Positions 7,914 through 18,380 are shown, numbered from the stretch's first letter. The stretch: DNA of 64,000 bases from Vreelandella titanicae BH1 (GCF_000336575.1 NZ_AOPO01000005.1:62001-126000); one strand, 5' to 3'. Notes: a model not told the origin generated them from the letters alone. Translations and numbers: made by a program.

Positions 7914-7947
7914 TTATGTTTTAACCGATGCTTATATGAGCGTCAAT

Positions 7948-8661
7948 CTATTTAGCGACTTGTTCAAGGTGGGGGGGCTGGCAAGTTTCCATGCGATACC
8001 CCGATTGGTAAACGCTACGTAGACGCAGGCCATGCCGACCATCCAGTTCCAGCTTGCGGCGTAGGCGGCTTACGTGGGTGTCAACGGTACGCGTCGAAAT
8101 ATCCCCTTTAATGCCCCACACCAGCTCTAGTAAGTGCGCACGGGTAATTAGCTCACCCATTTTAGAGAAAAACAGCGTGGCTAACCGGTATTCACGTTCG
8201 GTTAAATCAATGGCGTCGCCCGCCACGCTGATGTAGTGCTCATCGGTATGCAGGGTAAATATCTCGGGACAGGCCGGTGCAGGGCGCGATGTGGCATAGC
8301 CAGAGCGTCTACCTAACGCACTCACTCTGGCAATCAGCTCACTGGGGCGAAGGGGCTTGGCGAGAAAATCATCGGCGCCTCGCTCCAGGGCTTTAACAAC
8401 ATCGTCTTCGCCCTGGCTGGCGGTAATAAACAGGATTGGCCCATGCCAGCTGTCGTGCTGGCGAAGATGAGCAACCACATCCATGCCGTCGCTGTCGGGC
8501 AGGCGCCAATCGATAATGAGCAGGTCAAAGGTGTGCTGCTGCGTCGCCCGGCGAAGCTCGCTAGAGCGACTAAACAGCGAGACTTGGTGTTCTGCCGTTA
8601 GTAGGCACTGCTCAATAAAGGCCTGTTGGTCGAGGTCATCTTCAAGTACGCCAATATGCAT
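7948..8661 (-). CDS. OmpR-family response regulator
   Basis: A 237-residue two-component regulator. Residues 1-115 are a receiver domain (acidic pocket EDD near the N-terminus, phospho-acceptor Asp in LLIIDWRLPDSDG, Thr in ILFITASQG, Lys in FLAKPLRPSE). Residues about 135-225 form the winged-helix output domain (TEREYRLATLFF; RTVDTHVSRLRRKLE). AAGGGAAA precedes the ATG. It is divergent from the molybdopterin-domain protein and hybrid kinase at 8828-11605, whose HPt domain is its probable phosphate donor. Confidence 0.9.
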   Translation of the reverse strand: MHIGVLEDDLDQQAFIEQCLLTAEHQVSLFSRSSELRRATQQHTFDLLIIDWRLPDSDGMDVVAHLRQHDSWHGPILFITASQGEDDVVKALERGADDFLAKPLRPSELIARVSALGRRSGYATSRPAPACPEIFTLHTDEHYISVAGDAIDLTEREYRLATLFFSKMGELITRAHLLELVWGIKGDISTRTVDTHVSRLRRKLELDGRHGLRLRSVYQSGYRMETCQPPHLEQVAK

Positions 8662-8827
8662 GCTAATTTCCCTTATTGTCGTCTTATAAATGTCACCCGT
8701 GTAGAGGCGGCAAGCTCACGCGTTAAGTTTAGTGGATGATGATGCGTTGACACAAAGGTTCACAGTTAGCCCGCCAACGGCCGATATACAATTTCTGCAC
8801 TTTCAACGGTCAGCACCGAGGTGCAGC

Positions 8828-9346
8828 ATGATACGTCGCCCTATGGTTGTTAAATTCGCGGTTTTCATCGTCGCGGTAGGACTTGCCTTGCTGTCGACCC
8901 ACACTATCGCCCTGGAAGTACCTGAAGGCCCGGTGATATTGGTGGTGAGTGGAAAGGTGGGGCAGACGAATGTGGGTGACGAAGCCCATTTTGATAAAGC
9001 GATGCTAGAAGGCTTGGCGCAGCACGAAACGATTACCCGCACGCCCTGGCACGACGGCGTGATGCGCTTCTCTGGCCCATTGGGGCGAGCTATCCTGGAA
9101 GCCGTCGGTGCCGAGGGGGAGAATATTCGTGTGGTAGCGTTGAATGAGTACGCCGCGACGGTGCCTATCAGCGATTTTGAGAATTACGATGTCATTCTGG
9201 CTATGCAGGCAAACGGCAAAGCGCTGCGAATTCGTGATCAGGGGCCGCTATTTGTCATTTATCCCTTTGACCAGCACCCCGAACTGCTAGATGAAGAGAT
9301 ATTTTCGCGCTCTGTGTGGCAGGTGACACGAATCGACGTTGAGTAA
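8828..9346 (+). CDS. Periplasmic molybdopterin-oxidoreductase-fold protein
   Basis: A 172-residue protein with an N-terminal signal peptide (VVKFAVFIVAVGLALLS ending near AIALE) and a compact domain resembling the sulfite-oxidase/YedY molybdopterin-binding fold (ILVVSGKVG, VVALNEYAATVPISDF, LRIRDQGPLFVIYPF). I do not see a conserved cysteine ligand for molybdenum in the mature part, so catalytic competence is doubtful. ATG 8828 follows GAGG. Only 18 bases separate it from the hybrid kinase, so the two are cotranscribed and this may be a periplasmic signal-input partner; that role is inference. Confidence 0.75.
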   Translation: MIRRPMVVKFAVFIVAVGLALLSTHTIALEVPEGPVILVVSGKVGQTNVGDEAHFDKAMLEGLAQHETITRTPWHDGVMRFSGPLGRAILEAVGAEGENIRVVALNEYAATVPISDFENYDVILAMQANGKALRIRDQGPLFVIYPFDQHPELLDEEIFSRSVWQVTRIDVE

Positions 9347-9364
9347 TATAACCGAGTAGCAATC

Positions 9365-11605
9365 ATGCTGGCTTTTTTTAAGTTCTATTTTTCCCGCCGT
9401 ACCAGGGTCGCTACATTCTCGGCGATCCTTTTTTTTCTTTCAGCGCTAACCACCGGTGGGGTTATTTATAACCGTCAGCATGCGCAGGAGGAGCGGTTGC
9501 TCGAAAATGTGTTATGGGCCGGGTATCAGTTTGATCGAGAGGTGCGCGAATTGCGCTTGTCGCTATTCGAAACGAGTGCTGGGAAGGCTACGGTTGATGA
9601 TGTGTTGCTGCGTTTTGAGATTCTCTTCAGCCGACAATCACTTTTTTTTCAAGGTGAAATAGGAAAAGTCGTGGCGAAACTCGAGGATATTGAGGCGGTC
9701 ATTCAACAAGCTCACATCCGCATTCTAGAGATGGAAACCCTACTCGAAACGGTATGGGACCACCCTACCCAGTTAAATAGCGAGTTAACGGCTATCCTCC
9801 TGCAGCAAACGGCTGAGCTACAGCAACTCAGCGGTAACATTTTGATCGAAACCAACGCCCATGTTTCCCATATGCATAGTGAGGAACACCGCGCATTGAC
9901 AAGTCTCAACGGATTGGTGCTGTTGCTTATTGTCCTGTTAATGCTTTCAGGTGGCATGTTGGTTCGCGCGCTGATTCTAGAAGGGCGCTCCAGTCATCGT
10001 AAGGCTCAGGCGTTAGAAACCAAGAGCCAAGAGCTAAATGAGGTAGCTAGGCAAGCAGAGAAAGCGAGTCTGGCAAAATCTGAGTTTATGGCGGTGATGA
10101 GTCATGAAATTCGAACCCCGTTAAATGGTGTCGTGGGTATGGCGGATTTGTTAAGCGAGGAGGTTAAAACAACAAGTGCTGAGACTTATTTAGCCGCTCT
10201 TAAGCGCAGTGCGGAGAGTCTACGCGCGGTGATCAACGATATTCTCGACTACACCAAAATTGAGTCGGGGCGCCTCGATCTGGATATCCAGCCGTTTGAT
10301 CTTCACCAATGCATCGACCAGCTTTGTGAAAGCTATACCCTCCGCGAACCAAAGGCGAAGGTCTCCTTTAGTTACGCTATCGACCCGGCGCTGCCCCGTT
10401 ATGTGCTGGGAGACATCGCGCGGCTGCGCCAAGTCATGATGAACTTAATCAATAATGCCTTGAAGTTCACGGAAGAGGGGTTCGTCAAATGCCAGATAAA
10501 ACCTCTTGGAGACGATAATATTCTTATGGAGGTACACGATACTGGCTGTGGTATCGCGGAAGCGGATCAAGCACAGCTGTTCTCGGCGTTCTCGCAAGTG
10601 GATACCTCAATGGCGCGTCGTCACGAAGGCACGGGGCTTGGGCTCGCAATCTGTAAGCGGTTGGTCGATGCCATGCAGGGCGAGATAGGTGTTAACAGCC
10701 AGCAGGGGCTCGGCAGTCGATTCTGGTTCACCGTCAGCCTGCCGGAAACCGAACCTTTGGCCATTTACCAAAGCGGTGAACACCCGCCAGCAATACCCTC
10801 CCATCACCATATCTTGGTGGTAGAGGATAACCCGCTAAATCAAACGGTGGCACGCGTCATGCTTGAGCGCCTTGGCCAGCAGGTATCGGTTGCAGAGAAC
10901 GGCCAGGAAGCGCTCGATCAGTTGAAAGCAGACCATGGTCGATTTGATTTGGTGTTAATGGATATGCAGATGCCTAAGCTGGATGGCACGGAAACCACCC
11001 AACGCTGGCGCGATTATGAAGCTGTGCATCAACTGCCTAAGTTGCCCATAGTGGCGATGACCGCCAATGTGATGCCTGAGCACCGAGAGCGCTGCATTCA
11101 AAGCGGCATGGACGATATGATTCACAAGCCTTTTACGCGCGATGAGTTGCATCAGGTGATTGGCCGCTATCTGTTAAATGATGAAAGCGTTGAATCTGTC
11201 AGTATTCACGCTACCGTTCCTATTAAAAGCCCCGAATCGCTGGGTGATAGCGCTGGGGCAGTTCAAGTACTCGATAAGCGTCTTTGCGAAGAGCTGCAAA
11301 GTACCTTTGAACCCAAGGCACTGGATGCGCTGCTGACCACGTTTTTAACACGGCTTGGTGAGCGCATCGCTCGCTTGAATGCCTACTGGCAGTCAGAGGA
11401 TCGACAAGCCTTGTGCCTAGAAGCCCATTCACTAAAGGGTGCCGCTTCCTCTCTAGGCTGTGCTGCGATTGCTGAGCAAGCAAGCCAATTGGAGCAAGCA
11501 GCGCTAGAAGCCCCATTAAGCGAATTGATGATCTATCTGGAGCGTTTAGTTGCTCTTGAGGCCACTACTAAGCTGGCTTTGGAGCAAGAAAGCATGTTCG
11601 TTTGA
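9365..11605 (+). CDS. Hybrid sensor histidine kinase with receiver and HPt domains
   Basis: A 746-residue tripartite kinase. Membrane helices at about 14-35 and 180-205 flank a periplasmic helical region of about 140 residues. HisKA contains the phospho-accepting His in [11 protein letters not shown] (about residue 246); HATPase shows [16 protein letters not shown] and GTGLGLAI. A receiver domain follows (about 480-610; Asp in LVLMDMQMP), then a C-terminal HPt domain (His in [12 protein letters not shown], about residue 688). This is the ArcB/TorS layout, feeding an OmpR-type regulator; the divergent regulator at 7948-8661 is the obvious candidate. The ligand is unknown. Confidence 0.92.
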   Translation: MLAFFKFYFSRRTRVATFSAILFFLSALTTGGVIYNRQHAQEERLLENVLWAGYQFDREVRELRLSLFETSAGKATVDDVLLRFEILFSRQSLFFQGEIGKVVAKLEDIEAVIQQAHIRILEMETLLETVWDHPTQLNSELTAILLQQTAELQQLSGNILIETNAHVSHMHSEEHRALTSLNGLVLLLIVLLMLSGGMLVRALILEGRSSHRKAQALETKSQELNEVARQAEKASLAKSEFMAVMSHEIRTPLNGVVGMADLLSEEVKTTSAETYLAALKRSAESLRAVINDILDYTKIESGRLDLDIQPFDLHQCIDQLCESYTLREPKAKVSFSYAIDPALPRYVLGDIARLRQVMMNLINNALKFTEEGFVKCQIKPLGDDNILMEVHDTGCGIAEADQAQLFSAFSQVDTSMARRHEGTGLGLAICKRLVDAMQGEIGVNSQQGLGSRFWFTVSLPETEPLAIYQSGEHPPAIPSHHHILVVEDNPLNQTVARVMLERLGQQVSVAENGQEALDQLKADHGRFDLVLMDMQMPKLDGTETTQRWRDYEAVHQLPKLPIVAMTANVMPEHRERCIQSGMDDMIHKPFTRDELHQVIGRYLLNDESVESVSIHATVPIKSPESLGDSAGAVQVLDKRLCEELQSTFEPKALDALLTTFLTRLGERIARLNAYWQSEDRQALCLEAHSLKGAASSLGCAAIAEQASQLEQAALEAPLSELMIYLERLVALEATTKLALEQESMFV

Positions 11606-11612
11606 TGCGTTA

Positions 11613-12779
11613 TTAGGGGGCGGACGGTGAGTACTCGCGTAACCAGGTGTTGAAAGCGTCGGTGGTTAACGGGTGTGCAATACCGTAGCCTTGTCCAACA
11701 GTGCACCCGGCTTCAACAAGCCGAGTGAACTGTGCCGACGTTTCGATACCTTCGGCGACAACAGTCAGTCCCAGGCGTTTGCCTAAGTCGACAATCGACT
11801 CTGTTATCACCAGTGCTTCTTTGTCCTGATCGATCAGTGAGACAAAGCTACGGTCAATTTTGAGCTCGCTGAAAGGCAACCGATAGAGCTGTGTCAGCGA
11901 AGAGTGGCCGGTACCAAAGTCATCTAACGCCAGTTTGCAGCCCCGTTGTCGCAACGCTTTGAGCACGTAGCTAGCGTAGCCCAAGCACTCAACCCCCGCT
12001 GTTTCGGTGAGTTCCAGGGTGATCTTGCTAAGCACAGCATGATGCGCTTGGGTGAGTTGATCAAACGCGTCTAGTACGCCTTCTGCTTGAATAAAGGCCG
12101 CCGGTATATTTATCGAGACGTCTAAGTCCCACCCTTGTGACAACCATTGGGCTTGCTGCTTCATGGCAAGCTCAATAACGTACCAAGTGAGTGGAAGCAT
12201 CAGGTCGTTTTGCTCTGCTAGAGGTATAAAACTGTCGGGGTATAGCACGCCGCGTTGAGGGTCTTGCCAGCGTACCAGCGCTTCAACGCCAATAACCTGC
12301 CCTTGTTGAGTGCCTTGTTGCAGGCTTATTTGGGGTTGAAAAGCTAGAAAAAGCTGTTGTTCACGAATGGCCTTCGCCAATTCAACGCTTGTAGGCGCTT
12401 TGGGCGCTTTTTTTAATGGCCCCAAAAATGTCGTTAGACCGGTGAGTAGCTTGGATTTAGATAGGAAACCTAACATTTTCAAGCCTTTTGCTTCACCTGC
12501 TGCAAGCGCATGCGCAGCAGTTTCTTCCGTATAATTGCTAATTAATAAAATTGAAGCGTTTAAGCGTAAATCATAAAGATATTCCAGAATATCAAGGCTC
12601 GTAAATTCACCTAGCCCGAGATCAAGCAAGATCAGCTCGACATTGAGTAGGTCGGGTTGGCGCACCAGCTCGCCAAAACTGCTTGCCGTCTCCACCTGAT
12701 AACCGTGCTGGCGTAGTAGCATTCTGCCCAATAGCTGGACACTACAATCATCATCAATAATTAAAGCACCAGACAGCAT
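11613..12779 (-). CDS. REC-EAL response regulator, cyclic-di-GMP phosphodiesterase
   Basis: A 388-residue protein with an N-terminal receiver domain (about 1-120; acidic IIDDD, Asp in LILLDLGLG) and a C-terminal EAL domain (about 140-380). The catalytic signature is intact: EALVRW, ELTETAGVE, DDFGTGHSS, LKIDRSFV, VVAEGIET. It should therefore hydrolyse cyclic di-GMP under phosphorylation control. AAAGG precedes the ATG. It is convergent with the hybrid kinase (7 bases between stops), whose phosphorelay might also feed it. Confidence 0.9.
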   Translation of the reverse strand: MLSGALIIDDDCSVQLLGRMLLRQHGYQVETASSFGELVRQPDLLNVELILLDLGLGEFTSLDILEYLYDLRLNASILLISNYTEETAAHALAAGEAKGLKMLGFLSKSKLLTGLTTFLGPLKKAPKAPTSVELAKAIREQQLFLAFQPQISLQQGTQQGQVIGVEALVRWQDPQRGVLYPDSFIPLAEQNDLMLPLTWYVIELAMKQQAQWLSQGWDLDVSINIPAAFIQAEGVLDAFDQLTQAHHAVLSKITLELTETAGVECLGYASYVLKALRQRGCKLALDDFGTGHSSLTQLYRLPFSELKIDRSFVSLIDQDKEALVITESIVDLGKRLGLTVVAEGIETSAQFTRLVEAGCTVGQGYGIAHPLTTDAFNTWLREYSPSAP

Positions 12780-12867
12780 ACATATACCTTTGATGACTAC
12801 GATGAGCGGCTGCGGCTAGACGAAGAGCTTGCTGAAATGGATGAGCATATAAGCTGGTAACGAAACT

Positions 12868-12894
12868 TCCTTGGACTCAGTATGAGTCCAAGGA
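12868..12894. terminator. Perfect palindromic hairpin between MCP and EAL genes
   Basis: TCCTTGGACTCA pairs perfectly with TGAGTCCAAGGA around GTA. It lies 25 bases beyond the stop of the chemoreceptor gene on the minus strand. The T-run after it is poor (AGTTTCG), so termination is likely but not certain. Confidence 0.55.
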
Positions 12895-12919
12895 TACTTA
12901 GAAAACTAAGGGAGATTGC

Positions 12920-14596
12920 TTAAAACGACTCCCATTCAGGCTGCTGTGAGCTCGCTAAACGACGCGGGACATTAGGCGTAGGTGAGGGCTTATTAGCTGT
13001 AGGGGCAAGCGCTGCTTTGCCAAGAGCTGGTTGCGCGTTAGCATTGCTGAGCTTGAAGCCTCCCACTAGCACGCCCAGTCGGTCGGCTTGTTCTCTTAGT
13101 TCCGCCGCCGCAGCGCTGGACTCTTCTACCATGGAGGCATTGTGCTGGGTCATGCTATCCAGCTCGTTGACTGCGTCATTTACTTGACCGATACCTACAC
13201 TCTGTTCTTTAGCACCAGCACTGATCTCAGCAATCACGTCCGCCACACGCTCGATGCTTTTTACCATCTCCTGCATGGTGACGCCGGTTTGTTTCACTTG
13301 GTCAACGCCCACCTTTGTGCGGTTTAACGACGTATTGATCAGAGTGGCAATGTTTTTGGATGCATCACTTGAGCGGCTGGCTAATATACGTACCTCTTGG
13401 GCAACTACCGCAAAGCCTCGGCCATGCTCGCCTGCGCGGGCGGCCTCTACAGACGCATTCAGCGCCAGGATATTGGTTTGAAAAGCGATGCTATCAATAA
13501 GGTTGACGATGCTGCTGATTTCAGAGGAAGAGTCGTTAATCGTATCCATTGTCTGCTCAACACTGTGCATGGAGTGCAAACCCTGTTGAGCGAGATCCCG
13601 GGTTGAAAGCGCCAACTGGTCAGCCTGCTGGGCAGAATCAGAGGCGTTGTTGACCACTGCTGCGATTTGCTCCATCGAAGCAGAGGTTTGCTGTAAATTC
13701 GCAGCAGCTTGCTCAGTACGTGCCGCAAGCTCCTGACTGCCTTTGGCAATTTCAGTAGATGCATGCTGCAGGCTAACGGTACTGCTGCTAACTGACTGAA
13801 GCGTATCGTCAATGCGTTTAATAAAGGCATTGAACTGTTGTGCCAATTCACCAATTTCATCACGGCGTTGACTCTCAATCCGCGCGGTTAAATCGCCATC
13901 GCCTTCGGTAATCTCTTTAATACGTCCACTAATTTGACGGATAGCCCGAGACATCATTAGCGGCCCCAGTAGCGCAATAAGCGTTGCAGCAATAAAGATG
14001 ATTAAAGCAACAATAATAGTGGATGTTTGCTGCACTTGGATTCTATCAACCACCGCTGCTTCTGCTTGATAAGTGGCTGTCTCAATATTTATTCCCGATA
14101 CATCATATATATCACGCAGTGCATTAAAGTCGTCTAATGATGAACCGGATAGCATCGTTAATGCTGCTGCGGTATTACCGCTTTGGTGCAGCTCAAAAAC
14201 ACGTGTTGCCTCTTGTTTCCAATCGCTATACAGCGTTTCAAAGTTAGCTAGTTGCTTGGTTAGCTCTGGGTAGTTCTGCATTAGTTCGGCGTAGAGCCCC
14301 ATGCGGTCATAAGCCTGCTGAGCATTCTCTTCAAACTCGGCGATTAACGCTGTTGCTCGCTCGGAGCTGGGGTCAGATAACAGATACTCAATCTCAGCAA
14401 CGCGTGCTTGATAAAGGTCTCGGTCGCCGTTGAGTGTGGCTGAAGTCGCCGGAATATAGTTGGTGATAAACGTATCTAAACGGCTTTTTACCATATTAAC
14501 CAGCAGTGCATCGGCTACCACAATAACCAGTAGTGCTAACGCAACGCTGATAAAGGCAAGAGCATACTTAACTCTTATCTGATGAAGACGGTTCAT
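12920..14596 (-). CDS. Methyl-accepting chemotaxis protein with CheR-tethering tail
   Basis: A 558-residue chemoreceptor: TM1 at about 8-30, a four-helix-bundle-type periplasmic domain of about 160 residues, TM2 near 190-215, HAMP, and a full cytoplasmic coiled coil with the conserved signalling tip (SIAFQTNILALNASVEAARAGE, shown here in two parts: FQTNILALNA and VEAARAGEHGRGFAVV). The protein ends in EWESF, matching the xWxxF pentapeptide that recruits CheR, so this is a high-abundance-type receptor. ATG 14596 follows AGGAGTGGC; the 12 codons upstream in frame are rejected. Ligand unknown. It belongs to a separate transcription unit with the palindromic hairpin downstream. Confidence 0.92.
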   Translation of the reverse strand: MNRLHQIRVKYALAFISVALALLVIVVADALLVNMVKSRLDTFITNYIPATSATLNGDRDLYQARVAEIEYLLSDPSSERATALIAEFEENAQQAYDRMGLYAELMQNYPELTKQLANFETLYSDWKQEATRVFELHQSGNTAAALTMLSGSSLDDFNALRDIYDVSGINIETATYQAEAAVVDRIQVQQTSTIIVALIIFIAATLIALLGPLMMSRAIRQISGRIKEITEGDGDLTARIESQRRDEIGELAQQFNAFIKRIDDTLQSVSSSTVSLQHASTEIAKGSQELAARTEQAAANLQQTSASMEQIAAVVNNASDSAQQADQLALSTRDLAQQGLHSMHSVEQTMDTINDSSSEISSIVNLIDSIAFQTNILALNASVEAARAGEHGRGFAVVAQEVRILASRSSDASKNIATLINTSLNRTKVGVDQVKQTGVTMQEMVKSIERVADVIAEISAGAKEQSVGIGQVNDAVNELDSMTQHNASMVEESSAAAAELREQADRLGVLVGGFKLSNANAQPALGKAALAPTANKPSPTPNVPRRLASSQQPEWESF

Positions 14597-14761
14597 ATGT
14601 GCCACTCCTGTAGTGTCAAACCATGAGAGCACATTACCTTTAAAGCGTTAGAACGGTCGACAGATTTTTAACGCTTGTGACGTTTGTTCACGTTCGAGGT
14701 TTTAATTAGCGTGGTAAGAGTTTAAACATAATTATAATAAGAATTATTAATATTTTAGTGG

Positions 14762-16666
14762 CTATTTATAACCCGCTGCCTGGAGTTGAAATAGTTTCGC
14801 ATAGCGGCCTGCAGTGGCCAGGAGTTCTTCATGGGTGCCGCGTTCAACGATATGCCCTTGATCAATAACCAGAATGAGATCAGCGCTGCGTACTGTGGAA
14901 AAACGGTGAGAGATCAATATCGCCATTTTATCGCGGCTGTGCTCGCGAAAGCGGGCAAATATTTCGGCTTCTGCGGCAGCATCCATGGCAGCGGTAGGTT
15001 CATCCAGTACCAAAATGTCCGCGTTTTCGCGCATATACGCTCGGGAGAGGGCAATTTTCTGCCACTGGCCACCAGAGAGCTCTTGGCCATTTTTAAACCA
15101 GCGGCCAAGCTGGGTTTTGTAGCCGTTGGCCATGCGGGTAATAAACTCATCCGCCATACCGTGACGAGCGGCGTTCTGCCACCTTTCTTGGTCGTTAAAG
15201 GCATGAGTATCGCCGACACCAAGGTTTTCGCCCACCTGCAACTGATAGCGCACGAAGTCCTGAAAAATCACCCCGGTGCGTTCACGTAGTGCTTGGGTAC
15301 TCCAATCCCGCAGGTCGCTACCATCTAACAGAATTCGGCCTTGGGTTGGGTGGTAGAGCCGCGTGAGCAGCTTGATAAGGGTCGTCTTACCCGAGCCGTT
15401 TTCGCCTACCAAAGCCAGGCTCTGCCCAGGGCAGAGGTGCAGTGAGATATCGTGAAGAACCGGATCTTGGAGAACAGAGTCGCCGCCAGGGTAGGAGAAG
15501 CTAACGTGCTCAAAGCGCAGCCCGTCACCGGGCAGTGCCCCCTGAGTGAGTGTACCGCTCTCTCCCTCCACTGGCTGCTCAAGATACTCATAAAGATTGG
15601 AGAGGTAGAGGTTATCCTCGTACATGCCGCTGATCGCGGTGAGGCTTGCGGAGAGCGCGGCCTGACCCTGCTTGAAGACCATCAGGTACATGGTCATCTG
15701 GCCCAGGGTAAGTGCCCCGGCAATCGTCTCAATCACCACCCAGGCGTAGGCGGCGTAAAAGGTTAAGGTGCCAAGCAGGCCGAGCAGAAACCCCCAGCTT
15801 TCACGACGCAAAGTTAGGCGACGATCCTCAGCAAACAATTTGGTAAAAATGTCGCGATAGCGCTTGAGAAACAGCCCTTCAAGGCCAAACAGTTTGACCT
15901 CTTTAATGCTGTCTTCCCTTGCCAGCACCGTCTCTAAATAGATCTGCATACGGGTTTGCGGCGAGCGCCAGCGAAACAGCCGAAAGGCATCGCCCGAGAA
16001 TTTGGCCTCTGAGATAAATACCGGCAAGGCGCCTGCTACCAAAATCAGCAGCGCCCAAGGGGAGAACTGCACCAGCAGCACTCCGAAGCTACCCAGCGAG
16101 ATAGCGTTTTGCAGCAGCCCAAAGGTTTTATTCACCAGTGCAAGCGGGCGCGTAGATGCTTCACGGCGCGCTCGCGTGAGCTGGTCGTAAAGCTCTGAAT
16201 CTTCAAACTGGCTAAGTGACAGTTGTCCCGCTTTCTCCAGAATCATCACATTGACCTTCTGCCCCAGCAGCGCACGCAGCAGTGACTGTTGGGCTGAGAG
16301 GCCGCGCTGGGCCAGGGCAATGAGCGCAATAATCACGGCTTCGATCCCCACCAGCGTTAGCACCGGTGTGATGGACGCTAGTAGATTGGGATCAGTGGCT
16401 GCTTGATGGGCCTCCATGGCACTTACCACCCCATCCACAATCAATTGACCCACCCAGGCCGCCACGGCAGGCAGAACCCCTGCGACCAGCGTGCACAGCG
16501 CCAGCCCAAGCATCATCCAGCGAGAGGTTTCCCAGACTAAGCCAAGTGCACGTCGGCTATAGCGAAATACGCCAAAAAAGCCGCTTAGTGGTGAGGAAGT
16601 CGATTCAGAAGGTGGTGGAGACATAGTTAGGCTGGCAAAAAGTACCGACGAAAAAAAGAGTGCCAT
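14762..16666 (-). CDS. ABC exporter, fused permease and ATPase
   Basis: A half-transporter of about 634 residues: six predicted membrane helices in the first 350 residues and an ATPase domain with Walker A GENGSGKTT (about residue 422), signature LSGGQ (about 527), Walker B ILVLDEPTAAMD and a switch His in ISHRFST. Such MsbA/HlyB-type proteins export lipids, peptides or drugs; the substrate is not predictable. Neither the ATG at 16666 nor the alternative at 16624 (MSPPPS) has a good ribosome-binding site, so the start is uncertain. It lies 87 bases after the gamma-glutamyltransferase gene, in the same direction, with a strong hairpin between. Confidence 0.88.
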   Translation of the reverse strand: MALFFSSVLFASLTMSPPPSESTSSPLSGFFGVFRYSRRALGLVWETSRWMMLGLALCTLVAGVLPAVAAWVGQLIVDGVVSAMEAHQAATDPNLLASITPVLTLVGIEAVIIALIALAQRGLSAQQSLLRALLGQKVNVMILEKAGQLSLSQFEDSELYDQLTRARREASTRPLALVNKTFGLLQNAISLGSFGVLLVQFSPWALLILVAGALPVFISEAKFSGDAFRLFRWRSPQTRMQIYLETVLAREDSIKEVKLFGLEGLFLKRYRDIFTKLFAEDRRLTLRRESWGFLLGLLGTLTFYAAYAWVVIETIAGALTLGQMTMYLMVFKQGQAALSASLTAISGMYEDNLYLSNLYEYLEQPVEGESGTLTQGALPGDGLRFEHVSFSYPGGDSVLQDPVLHDISLHLCPGQSLALVGENGSGKTTLIKLLTRLYHPTQGRILLDGSDLRDWSTQALRERTGVIFQDFVRYQLQVGENLGVGDTHAFNDQERWQNAARHGMADEFITRMANGYKTQLGRWFKNGQELSGGQWQKIALSRAYMRENADILVLDEPTAAMDAAAEAEIFARFREHSRDKMAILISHRFSTVRSADLILVIDQGHIVERGTHEELLATAGRYAKLFQLQAAGYK

Positions 16667-16699
16667 GATGCGGTGGTTGAGCGTGGATAGCCAGCTCAG

Positions 16700-16730
16700 C
16701 CGCCGGTTGCCTTCAACGGCAACACGGCGG
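16700..16730. other. Strong hairpin between ggt and the ABC exporter
   Basis: CCGCCG-GTTGCC pairs with GGCAAC-CGGCGG (one bulged A) around a six-base loop. No T-run follows on the minus strand, so it may limit read-through or protect mRNA ends rather than terminate fully. Confidence 0.5.
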
Positions 16731-16753
16731 AGACCCAGTTTAGTGGTGAGATA

Positions 16754-18361
16754 TTACCAGGGGAGCACAGCCCCATCGGTGCGTGGCTCGGTGCCACCTT
16801 GGAGTACGCCGGTGTCAGGATCGCGCAGAATGATTTGGCCACGGCCAAAGCTGATTGAATCGGCGACTTTAACGATGTCGTGGCCGCGGCGTGCCAGGGC
16901 AAGCGCTAAGTGATTGGGGAAGTCGGCTTCAACTTCGATGGTTTTGCCTTTGGTCCATTTCCAACGCGGCATATCGAGCGCCGCCTGAGGATTCAGTTGA
17001 TCCTCAAGCATCGCCGTTACCACCTGCACATGGCCCTGGGGCTGCATATAGCCACCCATCACACCGAACGGCCCAACGGCTTGGTTATCTTTGGTGATAA
17101 AGCCTGGGATGATGGTGTGGTAGGTGCGCTTGCCGGGGGCTAGTGCATTAGGGTGCTGCGGGTCGAGGGAGAACGACCAGCCACGGTTTTGCAGGCTAAT
17201 GCCGGTGCCCGGTACCACCATGCCAGAGCCAAAGCCTTTGAAGTTGCTTTGAATCAGCGACACCATATTGCCATCGTTGTCAGCCGTGGCGAGATACACT
17301 GTGCCGCCCTTGATCGGATTGCCGTGTATAGGGTCGACGGCTTGCTCGCCAATCATTGCTGCTCGCGACTTCAAATAGTCGTCGTTCAACATCTGATCAA
17401 TGGTGGGTCGCATAGTATCAAGGTCGGTCACATGCGCGAAGCCATCGACGTAAGCCAGCTTGGTGGCCTCAATACGACGGTGCAGGGTTTCGACGGGGTC
17501 GCGGCCTTCATCGCCTAAATGTTCAAGCATGCCCAGCGCTTGCAGGACAATTATGCCGCTGCCGTTAGGGGGAATTTCCCAAATATCGTGGCCTTTGTAG
17601 CGCACGCTAATAGGGTCTACCCACTCTGGCTGGTAAGCCGCTAGGTCTTCTTTGCGTAATAGGCCACCATGTTCGCGGGAAAAGGCATCAATGGCCTCGG
17701 CCAGTTCGCCCTCATAGAATGCTTTGGCGCGGCTGTCAGCAATCGCTTTTAGACTTTTAGCATGGCCTTCGGAGCGCCACAGTTCACAGGGCTCCGGCGC
17801 ACGCCCTTTGGGAGCAAACGTATCAAACCAGGGTTTGAAGGAAGCCTCATCGTAAGCCGAGTAGGTGTTGAAAGCTTCTTTCCACATTTGGTGAATGACG
17901 GGAGAAACCGGGAATCCTTCATCGGCCAGTGCAATCGCAGGCGCCAGCAACTCTGCGAACGGAAGTTTGCCGAAGCGCTCAGATAGCGCCGCCCAGGCAG
18001 CGGGTGCGCCGGGTACCGTTACCGGGAGCATGCCGTGGTTGGGCATCGTGTCATGGCCGAGGGCTTTTAGCGCTTCAATGGTTGCCGCTTGTGGAGCAGG
18101 GCCGCTGGCGTTAAGCCCATGCAGTTTGCCATCGACCCACACAATGGCAAAAGCGTCGCTGCCGATCCCATTCGAGGTGGGCTCCACCACCGTTAATGCG
18201 GCTGCCGTGGCAATGGCTGCATCAATCGCATTACCACCTTGCTGCAAAATGCTAATACCTACCTGCGCTGCTAACGGTTGTGAGGTGGCGACCATGCCAC
18301 GTTTACCGAACGTTGCCATCCGGCGCGAGGCGCTGGGGTAATAGAGAGCATCATGTTGCAT
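16754..18361 (-). CDS. Gamma-glutamyltransferase family protein, YwrD-like
   Basis: A 535-residue Ntn-hydrolase proenzyme related to gamma-glutamyltransferases (GGNAIDAAIATAAALTVVEP, PVTVPGAPAAW, PLVEP-type core, GGYMQPQGHVQV). It lacks the TTH nucleophile motif of E. coli Ggt; the expected self-cleavage Thr is in KGGTVYLATAD, as in B. subtilis YwrD-type relatives, which have uncertain activity. No signal peptide is evident with the start at ATG 18361 (AAAGGAC before it), so it is probably cytoplasmic. The upstream frame from 18478 runs through a tandem repeat and is rejected. It follows the TctCBA genes, suggesting that it processes the imported compound. Confidence 0.85.
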   Translation of the reverse strand: MQHDALYYPSASRRMATFGKRGMVATSQPLAAQVGISILQQGGNAIDAAIATAAALTVVEPTSNGIGSDAFAIVWVDGKLHGLNASGPAPQAATIEALKALGHDTMPNHGMLPVTVPGAPAAWAALSERFGKLPFAELLAPAIALADEGFPVSPVIHQMWKEAFNTYSAYDEASFKPWFDTFAPKGRAPEPCELWRSEGHAKSLKAIADSRAKAFYEGELAEAIDAFSREHGGLLRKEDLAAYQPEWVDPISVRYKGHDIWEIPPNGSGIIVLQALGMLEHLGDEGRDPVETLHRRIEATKLAYVDGFAHVTDLDTMRPTIDQMLNDDYLKSRAAMIGEQAVDPIHGNPIKGGTVYLATADNDGNMVSLIQSNFKGFGSGMVVPGTGISLQNRGWSFSLDPQHPNALAPGKRTYHTIIPGFITKDNQAVGPFGVMGGYMQPQGHVQVVTAMLEDQLNPQAALDMPRWKWTKGKTIEVEADFPNHLALALARRGHDIVKVADSISFGRGQIILRDPDTGVLQGGTEPRTDGAVLPW

Positions 18362-18380
18362 ACCAGTGTCCTTTTGAACG

